From positions 4,588,001-4,652,000 of the forward strand of contig NC_003910.7 of the NCBI RefSeq assembly GCF_000012325.1: a DNA stretch of 64,000 nt. The letters are read 5' to 3'. The notes under the pieces are model-generated. The model was not told the DNA's origin, ran no database searches, and worked only from the letters and a program-made list of their open reading frames with translations. Positions 8,128-17,528 of this stretch are shown one piece after another; the first letter of the stretch is position 1; each line of letters begins with the position of its first letter. A program made the translations under genes and the position numbers. Source of the stretch: Colwellia psychrerythraea 34H (GTDB lineage Bacteria; Pseudomonadota; Gammaproteobacteria; Enterobacterales; Alteromonadaceae).

Positions 8128-8773
8128 GATTTATTTCCTCCTCAATCGATACAAAACCATTAGCTATTAATGATTCTTTTAATAAGCTTCTCGCTCTGTG
8201 GTATTGCGACTTACTCGAGCCTACTGCCATTTTTAACATGGTGGAAATTTCCTCATGGCGATAGCCCTCAACAGCAAACAAAACAAAAACTAAGCGTGCT
8301 CGTTCTGGTAAACGGGCAATGTGCTGGTCTAATAGCGTGAGCGTTGAATCATCGGTTAAACTAACACTAGGTTCTTGAACGCCAACCCCTTGCTCTTCAA
8401 TACTAAAAACACGCTGCAACCAATTTTTATGTTTACGTAGGTGTCCCAGCACTACATTTGTTGCGACACTGTGTAGCCAAGTACTAAATTTACTTTCACC
8501 ACGAAAATTATTAATTTTTTGCCACAAGACGACAAAAACTTCCTGGCAGACATCTTCAGCACTGTCTTTATCTGCCAACATGCGCCAACACAAGGCATAA
8601 ATTCGCCGATGATATTTTTCATAAAGCTGATAAAAAGCGGTTTGAGACCCTTGCTTAGCTTCTGTTATCCATAACTGTTCATCATCACTATCACCGGAGT
8701 GATGATCTTTATTGGCACTAAAGCGCGCCTTTAGGTCAATGACTTTTTTATCTTGTCTTATTTGGCTATCCAA
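8120..8773 (-). CDS. ECF-type RNA polymerase sigma factor
   Basis: This is a 217-residue sigma-70 family factor of the extracytoplasmic function group. Region 2 spans about residues 45-115 with the core-binding and -10-recognition pattern DKDSAEDVCQEVFVVLW (69-85) and WLHSVATNVV (99-108). Region 4 spans about 150-202 and ends with a helix-turn-helix (YRHEEISTMLKMAVGSSKSQ, 171-190). An acidic 40-residue N-terminal extension precedes region 2. It is the first gene of a three-gene operon with a membrane anti-sigma-like protein and a DUF4097 protein, a common arrangement for envelope stress control. Its regulon cannot be read here. Confidence 0.9.
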   Translation of the reverse strand: MDSQIRQDKKVIDLKARFSANKDHHSGDSDDEQLWITEAKQGSQTAFYQLYEKYHRRIYALCWRMLADKDSAEDVCQEVFVVLWQKINNFRGESKFSTWLHSVATNVVLGHLRKHKNWLQRVFSIEEQGVGVQEPSVSLTDDSTLTLLDQHIARLPERARLVFVLFAVEGYRHEEISTMLKMAVGSSKSQYHRARSLLKESLIANGFVSIEEEINHE

Positions 8774-8983
8774 AAGCTAAAGTCTCTATTTGGTTCAAAA
8801 TAATTATCCAATAAGTTATCTACAATAATGTTCTAAAATGATATGCAATATTAACTAAGATACCTTACCCAGCAAAAAGGTTTAAAGAGTATTTAATAAA
8901 ATTTATATGATAAAAAAGTATAACTGATAGTTGTGATTACAGTGGAGAAATCGAGGTGAGAAATAGCATCAATTAATAGGCAC

Positions 8984-9011
8984 AAAAAAAGCGCCAATAG
9001 GCGCTTTTTTT
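8984..9011 (-). terminator. Terminator of rpmE
   Basis: A 12-bp A/T-flanked stem around GCGCC/GGCGC with a 4-base loop has poly-A on the left and poly-T on the right, so it can work in both directions. It lies about 25 bases past the rpmE stop on the minus strand. Confidence 0.85.
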
Positions 9012-9036
9012 ACGTTTATTACAACAGGGGAAGTAT

Positions 9037-9249
9037 TTACTTCTTACCGATTGCAGCAAAACGTTTGTTGAATTTATCAACACGACCACCGGTCTCAGCA
9101 GCTTTTTGCTTACCAGTGTAGAATGGGTGACAAGCTGAACATACGTCTAGGTGAATGTCTTTACCTATAGTAGAACGAGTTGTTACAACATTACCACAAG
9201 AACAAGTTGCATTGAATTCAACGTAATTAGGATGAATATCTTTTTTCAT
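9037..9249 (-). CDS. rpmE: 50S ribosomal protein L31 (zinc-binding form)
   Basis: L31 is a small protein of the large ribosomal subunit at the bridge to the small subunit. The sequence begins [20 protein letters not shown] and keeps the zinc-binding cysteines Cys16, Cys18, Cys37 and Cys40, so this is the C+ form rather than the zinc-independent paralogue. I place the start at 9249 because the product is then 70 residues, the normal L31 length, and a GAGG ribosome site precedes this ATG; an upstream in-frame ATG would add 17 unrelated residues. It is divergent from priA, as in E. coli. Confidence 0.96.
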   Translation of the reverse strand: MKKDIHPNYVEFNATCSCGNVVTTRSTIGKDIHLDVCSACHPFYTGKQKAAETGGRVDKFNKRFAAIGKK

Positions 9250-9555
9250 AGGAACCTCTATCTCTTTAAAGAGAAATTGGGCGCATCGCCACTTAGCCAT
9301 TTACTTACTGTGTACCCTTTGAGAGTTTACTCTAATAAGGATAACCGAAATGCCAAGCACCATACGTAGTTAAAAATTAATGGGGGCGAATAATAAAGGA
9401 TAGCCTGAATAACTGCAACATAAATAAGCCAATACTGACTAAAAAAAGGCTCGTTAAGGTTATTTAGAAAATAAGCGATATTGTTACTTGGCAGTATTCA
9501 TCACACGGGGCAAAATAGCCCTAACCATTGCCAACCAAAAAGCAGCTGATTCAAA
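9250..9555. other. Divergent rpmE-priA intergenic region
   Basis: These 306 bases lie between the divergent genes rpmE and priA and must hold both promoters. I see no convincing gene in them. A short open frame that crosses rpmE on the opposite strand is a shadow. Confidence 0.6.
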
Positions 9556-11766
9556 GTGCCTGAACAATACATTCAAGTTGCGATTCCTGTTCCTATGCGA
9601 CAGTTATTTACTTATCGAGTACCAGAAGCGCTAAGTTCCCCTGCTATTAAAGTCGGTGAACGCGTTGCGGTATCTTTTGGTCCACGAAAGGTGATTGGTA
9701 TCGTTATTGATGCACAAGCACAATGTGACTTTGAGATAAGTAAGGTAAAAGACATTACTACTCGTCTTAATGATAATTTCAACTTAAGTCAGTCACTGGT
9801 TAGTTTTTTACAATTATGTGCTCATTATTACCACCACCCCGTTGGCGATGTTTTCCAACAAGCCTTGCCTATTTTGCTTCGAAAAATAGAAAATATTACC
9901 TTAAGCCCTCCGATGGTATGGCAAGCACAATGCCCAAGTGAAGATAACAGTGACCTATTAGCCAAATTAGAGAAAAAAGCCGCTAAGCAATTCGCTCTTT
10001 ATCAAATAATTAACAACCATAACGGCATCAGTTGGGTAGAGCTGCGCACATTGGGATATAGCAAAGCACAGTTAAACGCTTTGCAGAGCAAAGCGTTAAT
10101 CATTGAGAAAGAACAGGTAGCGAGCCAATATACTTGGCAAGAGAATACCCTCAATCAAGCTGACAGGTTAGTACTTTCAAGTGAACAAGCCATTATTGTT
10201 AGTGCTATAAACCATTCTTTAGCACAATTTTCGTGCCATCTAATTGATGGGGTTACGGGGAGTGGTAAAACAGAAGTCTACTTGCAATCCATGGAAGAAG
10301 TACTTGCCAATAATCAGCAAGTATTAGTGATAGTGCCAGAGATTGGCTTAACACCCCAAACATTAAACCGCTTTGAACAACGCTTTAATGTGCCTATTGC
10401 GTTGCACCATTCAGGGCTGAATGATAAAGAACGTTTAGCCACCTGGTTAAGTGCTCAACAAGGAAGTGCCGCTATTGTTATTGGTACTCGTTCAGCAGTT
10501 TTTACGCCCTTACATCGCCTTGGATTGATCATTATCGATGAAGAGCATGATTCTTCATTAAAACAACAAGATAGTTTTCGCTACCATTGCCGAGACATGG
10601 CTATTTTACGCGCAAGGCAATTAAATATTCCAATCGTTTTAGGCACCGCTACGCCTAGTTTTGAGTCTTTGCAAAATGCGTTATCTGGAAAATATAGCTA
10701 CCACCAACTTCTTAACCGAGCAGGTAAAAGTAATAAAGCTAAAATAGCCCTTATTGATATGAACCAGCAGCAAGTCGAGTTTGGTTTATCTGGCACACTT
10801 AAACATGAAATGAAGCAAACCTTAGCCCGTGGTGAACAAGTATTATTATTTTTAAACCGTCGAGGTTATGCGCCAGCTATAAACTGCCAAGAGTGCCATT
10901 GGCTTGCAGAATGTCAACGCTGTGATAAACCTTATACCTTACACCAAAAGCAACAACTGCTGATTTGTCATCATTGTGGCAGTCAAAAGCGCATACCTCC
11001 GCAGTGTCCTAGTTGCGGTAGTGTTCGTATAGCGCCACTAGGCCAGGGCACAGAGCAATTAGAGTCTCGTTTAGAAGAACTATTTCCTGAAAGTTCTATT
11101 GTGCGTATCGATCGAGATAGCACTCGTAAAAAAGGTGAATTAGCAAAATTATTACAAGAGGTCACTGATAAAAAACATCAATTACTGGTTGGAACACAAA
11201 TGTTAGCAAAAGGACACCATTTTCCTGATGTCACGCTAGTAGCTGTGCTCGATGTTGATGGTGCTTTATTTAGTTTTGATTTTCGCGCAAGTGAGCAAAT
11301 GGCTCAATTGCTGATTCAGGTAGCAGGACGCGCTGGACGTGCCAGTAAACCCGGGAAAGTATTAGTGCAAAGTAACTTTGTTGATCATCCTTTGTTGCAA
11401 GATTTAGTACACAATGGTTATCACCATTTTGCCCACCAAGCACTCACTGAGCGAAAACAAGCACTATTACCACCTTTTACTTTTCAAGCGCTGTTACGAG
11501 CTGATGCGAATTATCCATCTTACCCAGAAAAATTTTTACGCGCTTTAACACAACGACGACTAGAGGGCTGTGAGTTTGCCGGCCCAGTTCCAGCGGCAAT
11601 GGAAAAAAAAGCAGGTAAATTTAGATATCACTTGATCATTCAAGCGAAATCACGAAAAGATTTACATCGCGCAATTTTGCAGTTACTTATTCAAATACCT
11701 AACAATGAATGGCAGGGTAAGGTTCGTTGGAGTTTAGATATTGATCCTATCGATCTTAATTGGTAA
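9556..11766 (+). CDS. priA: Primosomal helicase PriA
   Basis: PriA restarts collapsed replication forks by binding fork structures and loading DnaB through the primosome. The 736-residue protein opens with the 3'-end-binding domain (QVAIPVPMRQLFTYRVP). It has Walker A GVTGSGKT at 232-239, a DEEH box (IIDEEHDSS, near 331), and the zinc-binding cysteine array between helicase lobes, with four CxxC pairs (CQEC, CQRC, CHHC, CPSC) near residues 442-483. The QVAGRAGR motif VI is present. The length matches the family. The start is a GTG at 9556, chosen because the conserved N-terminus begins there. ftsN follows, as in E. coli except that cytR is absent. Confidence 0.96.
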   Translation: MPEQYIQVAIPVPMRQLFTYRVPEALSSPAIKVGERVAVSFGPRKVIGIVIDAQAQCDFEISKVKDITTRLNDNFNLSQSLVSFLQLCAHYYHHPVGDVFQQALPILLRKIENITLSPPMVWQAQCPSEDNSDLLAKLEKKAAKQFALYQIINNHNGISWVELRTLGYSKAQLNALQSKALIIEKEQVASQYTWQENTLNQADRLVLSSEQAIIVSAINHSLAQFSCHLIDGVTGSGKTEVYLQSMEEVLANNQQVLVIVPEIGLTPQTLNRFEQRFNVPIALHHSGLNDKERLATWLSAQQGSAAIVIGTRSAVFTPLHRLGLIIIDEEHDSSLKQQDSFRYHCRDMAILRARQLNIPIVLGTATPSFESLQNALSGKYSYHQLLNRAGKSNKAKIALIDMNQQQVEFGLSGTLKHEMKQTLARGEQVLLFLNRRGYAPAINCQECHWLAECQRCDKPYTLHQKQQLLICHHCGSQKRIPPQCPSCGSVRIAPLGQGTEQLESRLEELFPESSIVRIDRDSTRKKGELAKLLQEVTDKKHQLLVGTQMLAKGHHFPDVTLVAVLDVDGALFSFDFRASEQMAQLLIQVAGRAGRASKPGKVLVQSNFVDHPLLQDLVHNGYHHFAHQALTERKQALLPPFTFQALLRADANYPSYPEKFLRALTQRRLEGCEFAGPVPAAMEKKAGKFRYHLIIQAKSRKDLHRAILQLLIQIPNNEWQGKVRWSLDIDPIDLNW

Positions 11767-11851
11767 CAAAAAAGCCTAAGGTAACCGTGTTTTTTTATGT
11801 CAGCTCGGTTACACTAGCTAAAATTTTCCTCTTAGCGACTCTCCGCATTTC

Positions 11852-12427
11852 ATGGCTAATCAAGATTACGTTTCCCGCGCCCCCGCAAAAAAGAAAAAAA
11901 ATAACCGTAATGGTAAAAAGGCATCTAAAAACTCCAGCGCAGTACCACTTAAAGCAAAATTAATTAGCCTGTTACTGATAGTACTCATTGGTGTATTTTC
12001 TTATGGCTTATGGTCATTAAAAACGGACCCCAGCACTAAGACACCATTAATTGAACCCGTAAAAATTACAAAAGAAAAAAAATCATTAAACAAAACAGAT
12101 GAATTACCTAAGCCTCCGAAAGAAAAATGGACTTATGTTAAAGATTTAGAAACCAAAGAAATTGAAGTTGGCGAATATAAGGTCGAAGAAAAAGGTCCTT
12201 ATAAAATGCAATGTGGTTCATTCAAAACACAGAAGCAAGCTGAAACATTAAAAGCACGCATAGCTTTTTCTGGACTCGAAGCGCAAGTACAAAGTGTCTC
12301 AGGTAAAAACGGCACTTGGCATAAAGTTTTCTTAGGCCCCTACCCCCGTAAACGTCTCGCTGAAAAAGATAAACATAAGCTCAAACGTAATAATATTAAT
12401 TACTGTCAAATTTGGTTATGGCGATAA
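11852..12427 (+). CDS. ftsN: Cell division protein FtsN-like (SPOR domain)
   Basis: FtsN triggers septal peptidoglycan synthesis after binding FtsA and the FtsQLB-FtsWI complex. This 191-residue protein begins MANQDYVSR, close to the MAxRDYVRR start of E. coli FtsN whose Asp5 region contacts FtsA. A basic stretch (12-35), one transmembrane helix (36-54), a Lys/Pro/Glu-rich linker and a SPOR domain (about 115-190) follow. It is shorter than enteric FtsN (about 320 residues), mainly in the linker. Its place between priA and hslVU is exactly that of ftsN in E. coli. Together these make FtsN the best call over a generic SPOR protein. Confidence 0.85.
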   Translation: MANQDYVSRAPAKKKKNNRNGKKASKNSSAVPLKAKLISLLLIVLIGVFSYGLWSLKTDPSTKTPLIEPVKITKEKKSLNKTDELPKPPKEKWTYVKDLETKEIEVGEYKVEEKGPYKMQCGSFKTQKQAETLKARIAFSGLEAQVQSVSGKNGTWHKVFLGPYPRKRLAEKDKHKLKRNNINYCQIWLWR

Positions 12428-12429
12428 TA

Positions 12430-12653
12430 ATACCCGTTACCAATCAAGATGCAGGTTTCAGAGCACTTGAGCAATTTCAATTCAAGGCGCTGTGATCAAG
12501 TAGTGTTACCCAAGCGCTTCTTCGATGGCTTTAAAATCACTTTATACTCCGTTAAATAATCAATGTATAGAATGACTATGCTTCGATTATTTATCATGCC
12601 TAAAGTCATTTTAACTCCCTCTGAAATTCTGCACTTTGAATAGTAATGGCTAT
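12430..12653. mobile_element. MITE-like element with imperfect terminal inverted repeats
   Basis: The left end (12430-12463, starting ATACCCGTTAC) and the inverted right end (12619-12653, read inward ATAGCCATTAC) can be aligned over about 34 bases with roughly three quarters identity, including a shared TTTCAGAG at the inner edge. The element is about 224 bases and has no open frame of note. It is a miniature inverted-repeat element, not an autonomous IS. It sits between ftsN and the hslV promoter. Its ends resemble the hairpin at 14666-14734. Confidence 0.65.
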
Positions 12654-12669
12654 AATATTCATCACACTC

Positions 12670-12697
12670 CTTGAAAAGCCAGTAAAGATCCCAATTA
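12670..12697 (+). promoter_or_regulatory. Sigma-32 (RpoH) promoter of hslVU
   Basis: The -35 element CTTGAAA (12670-12676), a 13-base spacer and the -10 element CCCAATTA (12690-12697) match the sigma-32 consensus CTTGAAA-N13-CCCCATNT well. It lies 37 bases before the hslV start. hslVU is a classic heat-shock operon in E. coli, so sequence and context agree. Confidence 0.75.
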
Positions 12698-12734
12698 CAT
12701 TAACATCAAAGAATTGAGTTAAAATGAGGTTAAT

Positions 12735-13253
12735 GTGACTACTATCGTTTCAGTTAGACGTAATGGCAAAGTGGCAATTGGTGGTGATGGTCAAGTATCA
12801 CTTGGCAATACGGTAATGAAGGGAAATGCTCGTAAAGTACGTCGTTTATATAATGGCAAAGTACTCGCTGGTTTTGCCGGTGGTACAGCCGATGCTTTTA
12901 CATTATTTGAGCGTTTTGAAAGTAAGCTTGAACAACATCAAGGTCATTTAACCAAAGCCGCTGTCGAGCTTGCTAAAGATTGGCGAAGCGACCGAGCGTT
13001 AAGAAAACTTGAAGCCTTACTTGCTGTCGCTGATGAAACAGCATCATTGATCATTACCGGTAACGGCGATGTAATTCAGCCTGAGCATGATCTTATCGCT
13101 ATAGGTAGTGGCGGTAATTTTGCGCAATCAGCCGCAACAGCTCTCTTAGAAAATACCGACTTAAGTGCCAAAGAAATAGTAGAAAAATCACTTACTATTG
13201 CTGGTAATATCTGTGTATTTACCAACCAAGAACAAACTATAGACGAACTATAG
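12735..13253 (+). CDS. hslV: ATP-dependent protease subunit HslV
   Basis: HslV is the proteolytic core of the HslUV (ClpYQ) protease, a double hexamer related to proteasome beta subunits. The start [20 protein letters not shown] exposes Thr2 as the catalytic N-terminal nucleophile after Met removal; Lys and Asp residues of the active site and the [12 protein letters not shown] segment are conserved. The 172-residue length is usual. A GTG start at 12735 is chosen because Thr-Thr-Ile must follow the initiator, and a GAGG ribosome site lies upstream. hslU follows after 75 bases. A sigma-32 promoter lies just upstream. Confidence 0.97.
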   Translation: MTTIVSVRRNGKVAIGGDGQVSLGNTVMKGNARKVRRLYNGKVLAGFAGGTADAFTLFERFESKLEQHQGHLTKAAVELAKDWRSDRALRKLEALLAVADETASLIITGNGDVIQPEHDLIAIGSGGNFAQSAATALLENTDLSAKEIVEKSLTIAGNICVFTNQEQTIDEL

Positions 13254-13328
13254 CCCTTAGCAGAAACTGATTAACATGCTGCCTGAGTATGAGTAAAACA
13301 CTCCTTAGGCAACAACGAGGAATAAATT

Positions 13329-14660
13329 ATGTCAAATATGACCCCACGTGAAATTGTTCATGAATTAGATAGCCACATTGTTGGTCAAAGTGATGCCAAA
13401 CGCGCTGTTGCCATCGCGCTAAGAAACCGATGGCGTAGAATGCAGCTTGATAAAGATCTGCGTAACGAAGTTACTCCTAAAAATATCTTAATGATTGGGC
13501 CTACGGGTGTTGGTAAAACTGAAATAGCTCGCCGCTTGGCAAAACTTGCCCACGCACCATTTATTAAAGTGGAAGCGACTAAGTTCACTGAAGTGGGCTA
13601 TGTTGGTAAAGAAGTAGAAACTATTATTCGTGACCTTGCTGATATGGCAATAAAAATGGTTAAAGAAAGTGAGATGGATCGTGTTAAACATCTTGCTGAA
13701 GAAGCGGCTGAAGAGCGTATTTTAGATGTTCTGCTTCCTCCTGCTCGTGACGGCTTTGGTAACGATGAAAAAAGTGATGACAGTAATACTCGTCAAATTT
13801 TTCGTAAGAAATTACGCGAAGGAAAATTAGATGATAAAGAAATTGAGCTTGACTTAGCAGCACCACAAGTTGGTGTTGAGATCATGGCACCTCCAGGTAT
13901 GGAGGATATGACTTCACAATTACAAAACATGTTCCAAAACATGTCTAGTGAGAAAACTAACAAGCGCAAACTTAAGATTAAAGATGCTCTAAAAGCGTTG
14001 CAAGAAGAAGAAGCGGCTAAAATAGTTAATCAGGATGACATTAAGCAAAAAGCTATTGATGCAGTAGAGCAAAATGGTATTGTCTTTATCGATGAAATTG
14101 ACAAAATTTGTAAACGTGCTGATAGCTCTGGCGGTGGGGATGTTTCTCGTGAAGGTGTACAGCGCGATTTACTGCCGTTAGTAGAAGGTTCAACCGTAAG
14201 TACTAAACATGGCATGATCAAGACAGATCACATCTTATTTATTGCCTCCGGCGCCTTTCAAATGACTAAGCCATCTGACTTAATCCCGGAATTACAAGGT
14301 CGTTTACCTATACGAGTAGAATTACAAGCATTAACTGCCGATGATTTTGTTCGTATATTAACAGAACCTTTTGCCTCACTTACTGAGCAATATATCGCAT
14401 TACTTGCTACTGAAGGTGTGTCAGTAACTTTTACCGATGATGGTATTAAAGCAATTGCTGATTCAGCTTGGCAAGTGAATGAGACAACTGAAAACATTGG
14501 TGCTCGTCGCTTACATACTATGATGGAACGTTTGGTTGAAGATTTATCATTTAATGCTGACCAACGCAGTGGTGAGACCATCAGCATAGATCAAGCTTAT
14601 GTTACTAAGATATTAAGTGAAGTAGTTAAAGACGAAGATTTAAGTCGCTTTATTCTTTAA
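13329..14660 (+). CDS. hslU: HslU ATPase subunit of the HslUV protease
   Basis: HslU is the hexameric AAA+ unfoldase that feeds substrates to HslV. The 443-residue protein has Walker A GPTGVGKT at 57-64, the inserted I domain in the middle (about 110-240), the Walker B segment [10 protein letters not shown], sensor regions, and the C-terminal tail EDLSRFIL that docks into HslV to activate it. The GYVGKEVE pore motif is present. The length is normal. It shares an operon with hslV. Several short open frames on the opposite strand inside it are shadows. Confidence 0.97.
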   Translation: MSNMTPREIVHELDSHIVGQSDAKRAVAIALRNRWRRMQLDKDLRNEVTPKNILMIGPTGVGKTEIARRLAKLAHAPFIKVEATKFTEVGYVGKEVETIIRDLADMAIKMVKESEMDRVKHLAEEAAEERILDVLLPPARDGFGNDEKSDDSNTRQIFRKKLREGKLDDKEIELDLAAPQVGVEIMAPPGMEDMTSQLQNMFQNMSSEKTNKRKLKIKDALKALQEEEAAKIVNQDDIKQKAIDAVEQNGIVFIDEIDKICKRADSSGGGDVSREGVQRDLLPLVEGSTVSTKHGMIKTDHILFIASGAFQMTKPSDLIPELQGRLPIRVELQALTADDFVRILTEPFASLTEQYIALLATEGVSVTFTDDGIKAIADSAWQVNETTENIGARRLHTMMERLVEDLSFNADQRSGETISIDQAYVTKILSEVVKDEDLSRFIL

Positions 14661-14665
14661 TAACA

Positions 14666-14734
14666 ATACCCGCTCCATTTGAAGATGCTCGTTTCAGGAA
14701 GGCTGAATCATGCATCTTCAAGTGGAACGGGTAT
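14666..14734. repeat. Hairpin repeat with the same ends as the 12.4-kb MITE
   Basis: Two 23-base arms (14666-14688 and 14712-14734) are complementary at 21 of 23 positions and read ATACCCG(C/T)TCCA(T/C)TTGAAGATGC. The arm and the following GTTTCAG match the left end of the element at 12430. It lies 6 bases after the hslU stop and, although no T tract follows, may form the 3' end of the hslVU transcript. Confidence 0.7.
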
Positions 14735-14821
14735 AGATACTTATTACGTGTTACTCAACGGACTTATTTACTGGTCCATCGAATATCTGGTAGATAAATA
14801 AAGGTTAGATGGTTTACTACA

Positions 14822-15199
14822 ATGAAAATTACTCGTTTTATTATAGATAGTGCCCTACACAATCTAACGGTTGAGTTCTCTGCAAATGAGAATATCACTA
14901 GTACTCAACTAAGCTTTGAATATTTGCGTATTAGCTCTGATGCAAACTCAGCTAAAAAAAACAAAGCAGGTCAAATTCAAGTAACTAGCCATAAAAAGAA
15001 TGTACTTTTAATAAGTATCGAGAGCGTCGCTAAGCACGGTTATCGCTTGATATTTGATGATGAGCATAGTGCAATATTTAGTGAAGAGTATCTGCAAACA
15101 TTAACACTTGAATATGAAACTAGGTGGCAAACTTATTTAAGTGCTCTTAAAGATAGCGGTCACTCCCGCGAAGCTATGATTGACTTTAAACAGTTATAA
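14822..15199 (+). CDS. DUF971 family protein (GBBH-like N-terminal domain)
   Basis: This 125-residue protein consists of one DUF971 domain, the fold found at the N-terminus of gamma-butyrobetaine hydroxylase and in some proteins linked to iron-sulfur cluster work. The recognisable pieces are the first strand pair (ITRFIIDSALHNLTVEF), FEYLRISSDAN (33-43) and the central YRLIFDDEHSAIFSEEYL (57 onward within the last half), where the family has W/F-H-G-I-Y in other members. The stand-alone form after hslVU is common in Alteromonadales. The function is not known. A bidirectional terminator follows. Confidence 0.8.
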   Translation: MKITRFIIDSALHNLTVEFSANENITSTQLSFEYLRISSDANSAKKNKAGQIQVTSHKKNVLLISIESVAKHGYRLIFDDEHSAIFSEEYLQTLTLEYETRWQTYLSALKDSGHSREAMIDFKQL

Positions 15200-15254
15200 A
15201 CCTCTCAGCTTCACCGACTAGATATCAGTTTTACGTTTACGTTTCATACCTAAT

Positions 15255-15294
15255 AAAAAATGCCCTGACGCTCAAAGAGTCAGGGCATTTTTAT
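15255..15294. terminator. Bidirectional terminator between DUF971 and the chemoreceptor
   Basis: A 12-bp stem with GC core (AAATGCCCTGAC pairing with GTCAGGGCATTT) has A-rich left and T-rich right flanks. It lies in the convergent gap between the DUF971 gene (+) and the chemoreceptor gene (-) and should stop both. Confidence 0.88.
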
Positions 15295-15330
15295 TTACAT
15301 CATTAAAAATGATAATGCTATACCATTATC

Positions 15331-17190
15331 TTATACAGTAAAGCGACTAACCTCTGTAGTTAGCACTTGGGCCTGTTGAGACAACTCTTCACTCATTTGC
15401 TCATTTTGTTTCGCAGAATCACCCGATTGCTCTGTCACATCTCTGATCATCACTACATGTTGGTTAACTTCCGATGCAACAGTACTTTGCTCTTGAATCG
15501 CCGTAGCAATGGCACTATTCATATCCATAATCAAAGCAACATCTTGTGTTATCTCATCAAGCATTGCTCCGGCAGAACTTGCTTGCTCAGCACTCTCTTT
15601 CCCCTGATTACGACATTCCGCCATTAGAGTGACTATCTCTTGAGTACGTTTTTGCAATAAGCCAATAATTGTTTCTATCTCTTGCGTTGAGTCTTGAGTT
15701 CTACTGGCAAGTGTTCTCACTTCATCAGCAACTACAGCAAAACCGCGACCTTGCTCTCCAGCTCTTGCTGCTTCAATTGCTGCATTTAACGCCAATAAAT
15801 TTGTTTGTTCGGCAATGCCACGAATAACACCTAATACTGAAGCAATAGTGACACTTTCTTTTTCCAATTCTTTAACGACGTTTTCTGAATCCAATAGCTT
15901 TTCTGATAATTGGCCTATTTGGTTGATGGTCTGTTCCACCCCTGCTTTACCTTTACCTGCATTACTATTCGTTACTTCAGCTTTATGGGCTGCTTCTCGC
16001 GTATTAGTCGCAATTTCATCTACTGTTGCCACCATTTCTGTTACTGCAGTTGCTACAAGATCCGTTTGCTGCATCTGAGTTTCTACACCCTCATTAGCAT
16101 TGTAAATATTTTCAGCCAAGCTGCCTGTAGCGGTATTGAGAGTATTAACTGAATGATTTACTTCTACAATAAGTGATCTAAAGTTAGTTAACATATGGTT
16201 AAACACTGTCGCCATATCCGATAGTTCATCTCCACCACTAACATCGACTGCAATAGTTAAATCATTACTCTGAGCGATACTATTCATACTACTTTGTAGA
16301 TTGCTAATTCGATTCAAAATACTTTTTCCGATTAACCAAGCACTTACTAAAGCAACTACGAGCACAACCGAAAAAAGGCTATAGGCCAATGTATTAATAA
16401 AATTCACATCTTCTTTCACCGCAGATTCACTATGAGACAGTAGCTTTTTCAATTCATTATCAACTTGATTAACTACATGACGCATTTTATTTCTGCTGCC
16501 CATCTTCTCATTATAACCGAGCTCTTTTTGGGATATGACTAGATTTGAGAAAGAATTTTGATAGGCTTTGATTAGCTTATTCACTTCCTGCTTTTTAGCG
16601 AAGGTGAAGTTACTTGCTTGGACTGAGGTCAGTAACTTGTTAACATTTTTATTAAGTTTATCAACATATTTTTCATCAAGACGTAACATAAAATCTTTTT
16701 CGTTTCGTCTAAGCTGCAACATTTCACTACGTAGACGATAATTGTCTTTGCCAATAAGCGTCTCAACGCTATGAACCGCACCCCGAAGTTCTCCATATAA
16801 ACCTGATTTAGCATCTAGGCCAATTTTCTTTTGTAACCCGACAAGATGCGTAAATTGATCTTGATATTGAACAAGAATATTCCCCATACTTGTCAATTCC
16901 GGCATAGAAAGACCAACCTCTGCAAAGTCATCTGACAACGCATTAATTTGATGCTGAACGTTTTTCATTTGTTTATTAAATTGGTCTGAATTTGTTAACT
17001 TTTTATGAGCAGAGAAGTCTTTTTCTTCGTGTCTTAGTTCAAGTACTGACGCTTTAATATTACCTATACTTTTTGCAATATTTATATCATGTTGTAATGC
17101 CGAACTTTCATAGTTCAGCAACATTAACATTAGGATCATAGCCAGTACTAAAATTGCAGTATTAGCGATTAATTTGTTCTTAATAAGCAT
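15331..17190 (-). CDS. Methyl-accepting chemotaxis protein with HBM-type sensor
   Basis: This 619-residue chemoreceptor signals to CheA/CheW. It has TM1 (about 8-27), a periplasmic helical sensor, TM2 (about 268-288), a HAMP domain (about 289-342) and a cytoplasmic signalling domain with the tip motif [20 protein letters not shown] and the [15 protein letters not shown] segment. The sensor contains two copies of the motif R-R/H-x-E-K-D-F (near 53-59 and 161-167), typical of the helical bimodular (HBM) family, whose known members bind organic acids such as TCA intermediates. The actual ligand is not predictable. It stands between the hslVU block and rraA on the opposite strand. Confidence 0.93.
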   Translation of the reverse strand: MLIKNKLIANTAILVLAMILMLMLLNYESSALQHDINIAKSIGNIKASVLELRHEEKDFSAHKKLTNSDQFNKQMKNVQHQINALSDDFAEVGLSMPELTSMGNILVQYQDQFTHLVGLQKKIGLDAKSGLYGELRGAVHSVETLIGKDNYRLRSEMLQLRRNEKDFMLRLDEKYVDKLNKNVNKLLTSVQASNFTFAKKQEVNKLIKAYQNSFSNLVISQKELGYNEKMGSRNKMRHVVNQVDNELKKLLSHSESAVKEDVNFINTLAYSLFSVVLVVALVSAWLIGKSILNRISNLQSSMNSIAQSNDLTIAVDVSGGDELSDMATVFNHMLTNFRSLIVEVNHSVNTLNTATGSLAENIYNANEGVETQMQQTDLVATAVTEMVATVDEIATNTREAAHKAEVTNSNAGKGKAGVEQTINQIGQLSEKLLDSENVVKELEKESVTIASVLGVIRGIAEQTNLLALNAAIEAARAGEQGRGFAVVADEVRTLASRTQDSTQEIETIIGLLQKRTQEIVTLMAECRNQGKESAEQASSAGAMLDEITQDVALIMDMNSAIATAIQEQSTVASEVNQHVVMIRDVTEQSGDSAKQNEQMSEELSQQAQVLTTEVSRFTV

Positions 17191-17528
17191 AGGGTCTAAC
17201 CTTAAAAATTTAACATATATTGTATAAAGCGTGAATTAACGGAAATTCGATTGGTATTACTAGTCAATTTATTTTTGTCTTTTCAATGTGATTTAGTTCG
17301 ATGGTGGCAACCTAGTACAGAGTTGAATAAGCCTAAGATGTACTATTTTTGCCTTTTCTGCGTGTATTATAGAACTGTATCGGTAAGTATCGGTTTTTTT
17401 TTAGTTTTAAATTATAAACTACAGGCAGTTATCCATTCATCGTCAATCATAACAAAAGACAATGAACTACATTTATTATGAATAAGAGTGGCTTACGTGT
17501 ATTCCCCCTCAAAATGGTTTAACTTAAA

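Larger units (their letters stand above)
12428..12734. other. Intergenic region ftsN-hslV
   Basis: These 307 bases contain no gene. They hold the MITE-like element and, to its right, a heat-shock promoter for hslVU. Confidence 0.7.

Noticed and set aside
9037..9300. Longer L31 reading frame of 87 residues
   Set aside because: The 17 extra residues do not fit L31; the ATG at 9249 has a ribosome site and gives the normal length.
11760..11963. 67-codon frame crossing the ftsN start
   Set aside because: It overlaps the well-supported FtsN start in another frame and has no family match.
17251..17481. 76-codon plus-strand frame between the chemoreceptor and GGDEF-EAL genes
   Set aside because: The composition is odd, with many aromatic residues and no ribosome site; it looks like chance in AT-rich DNA.
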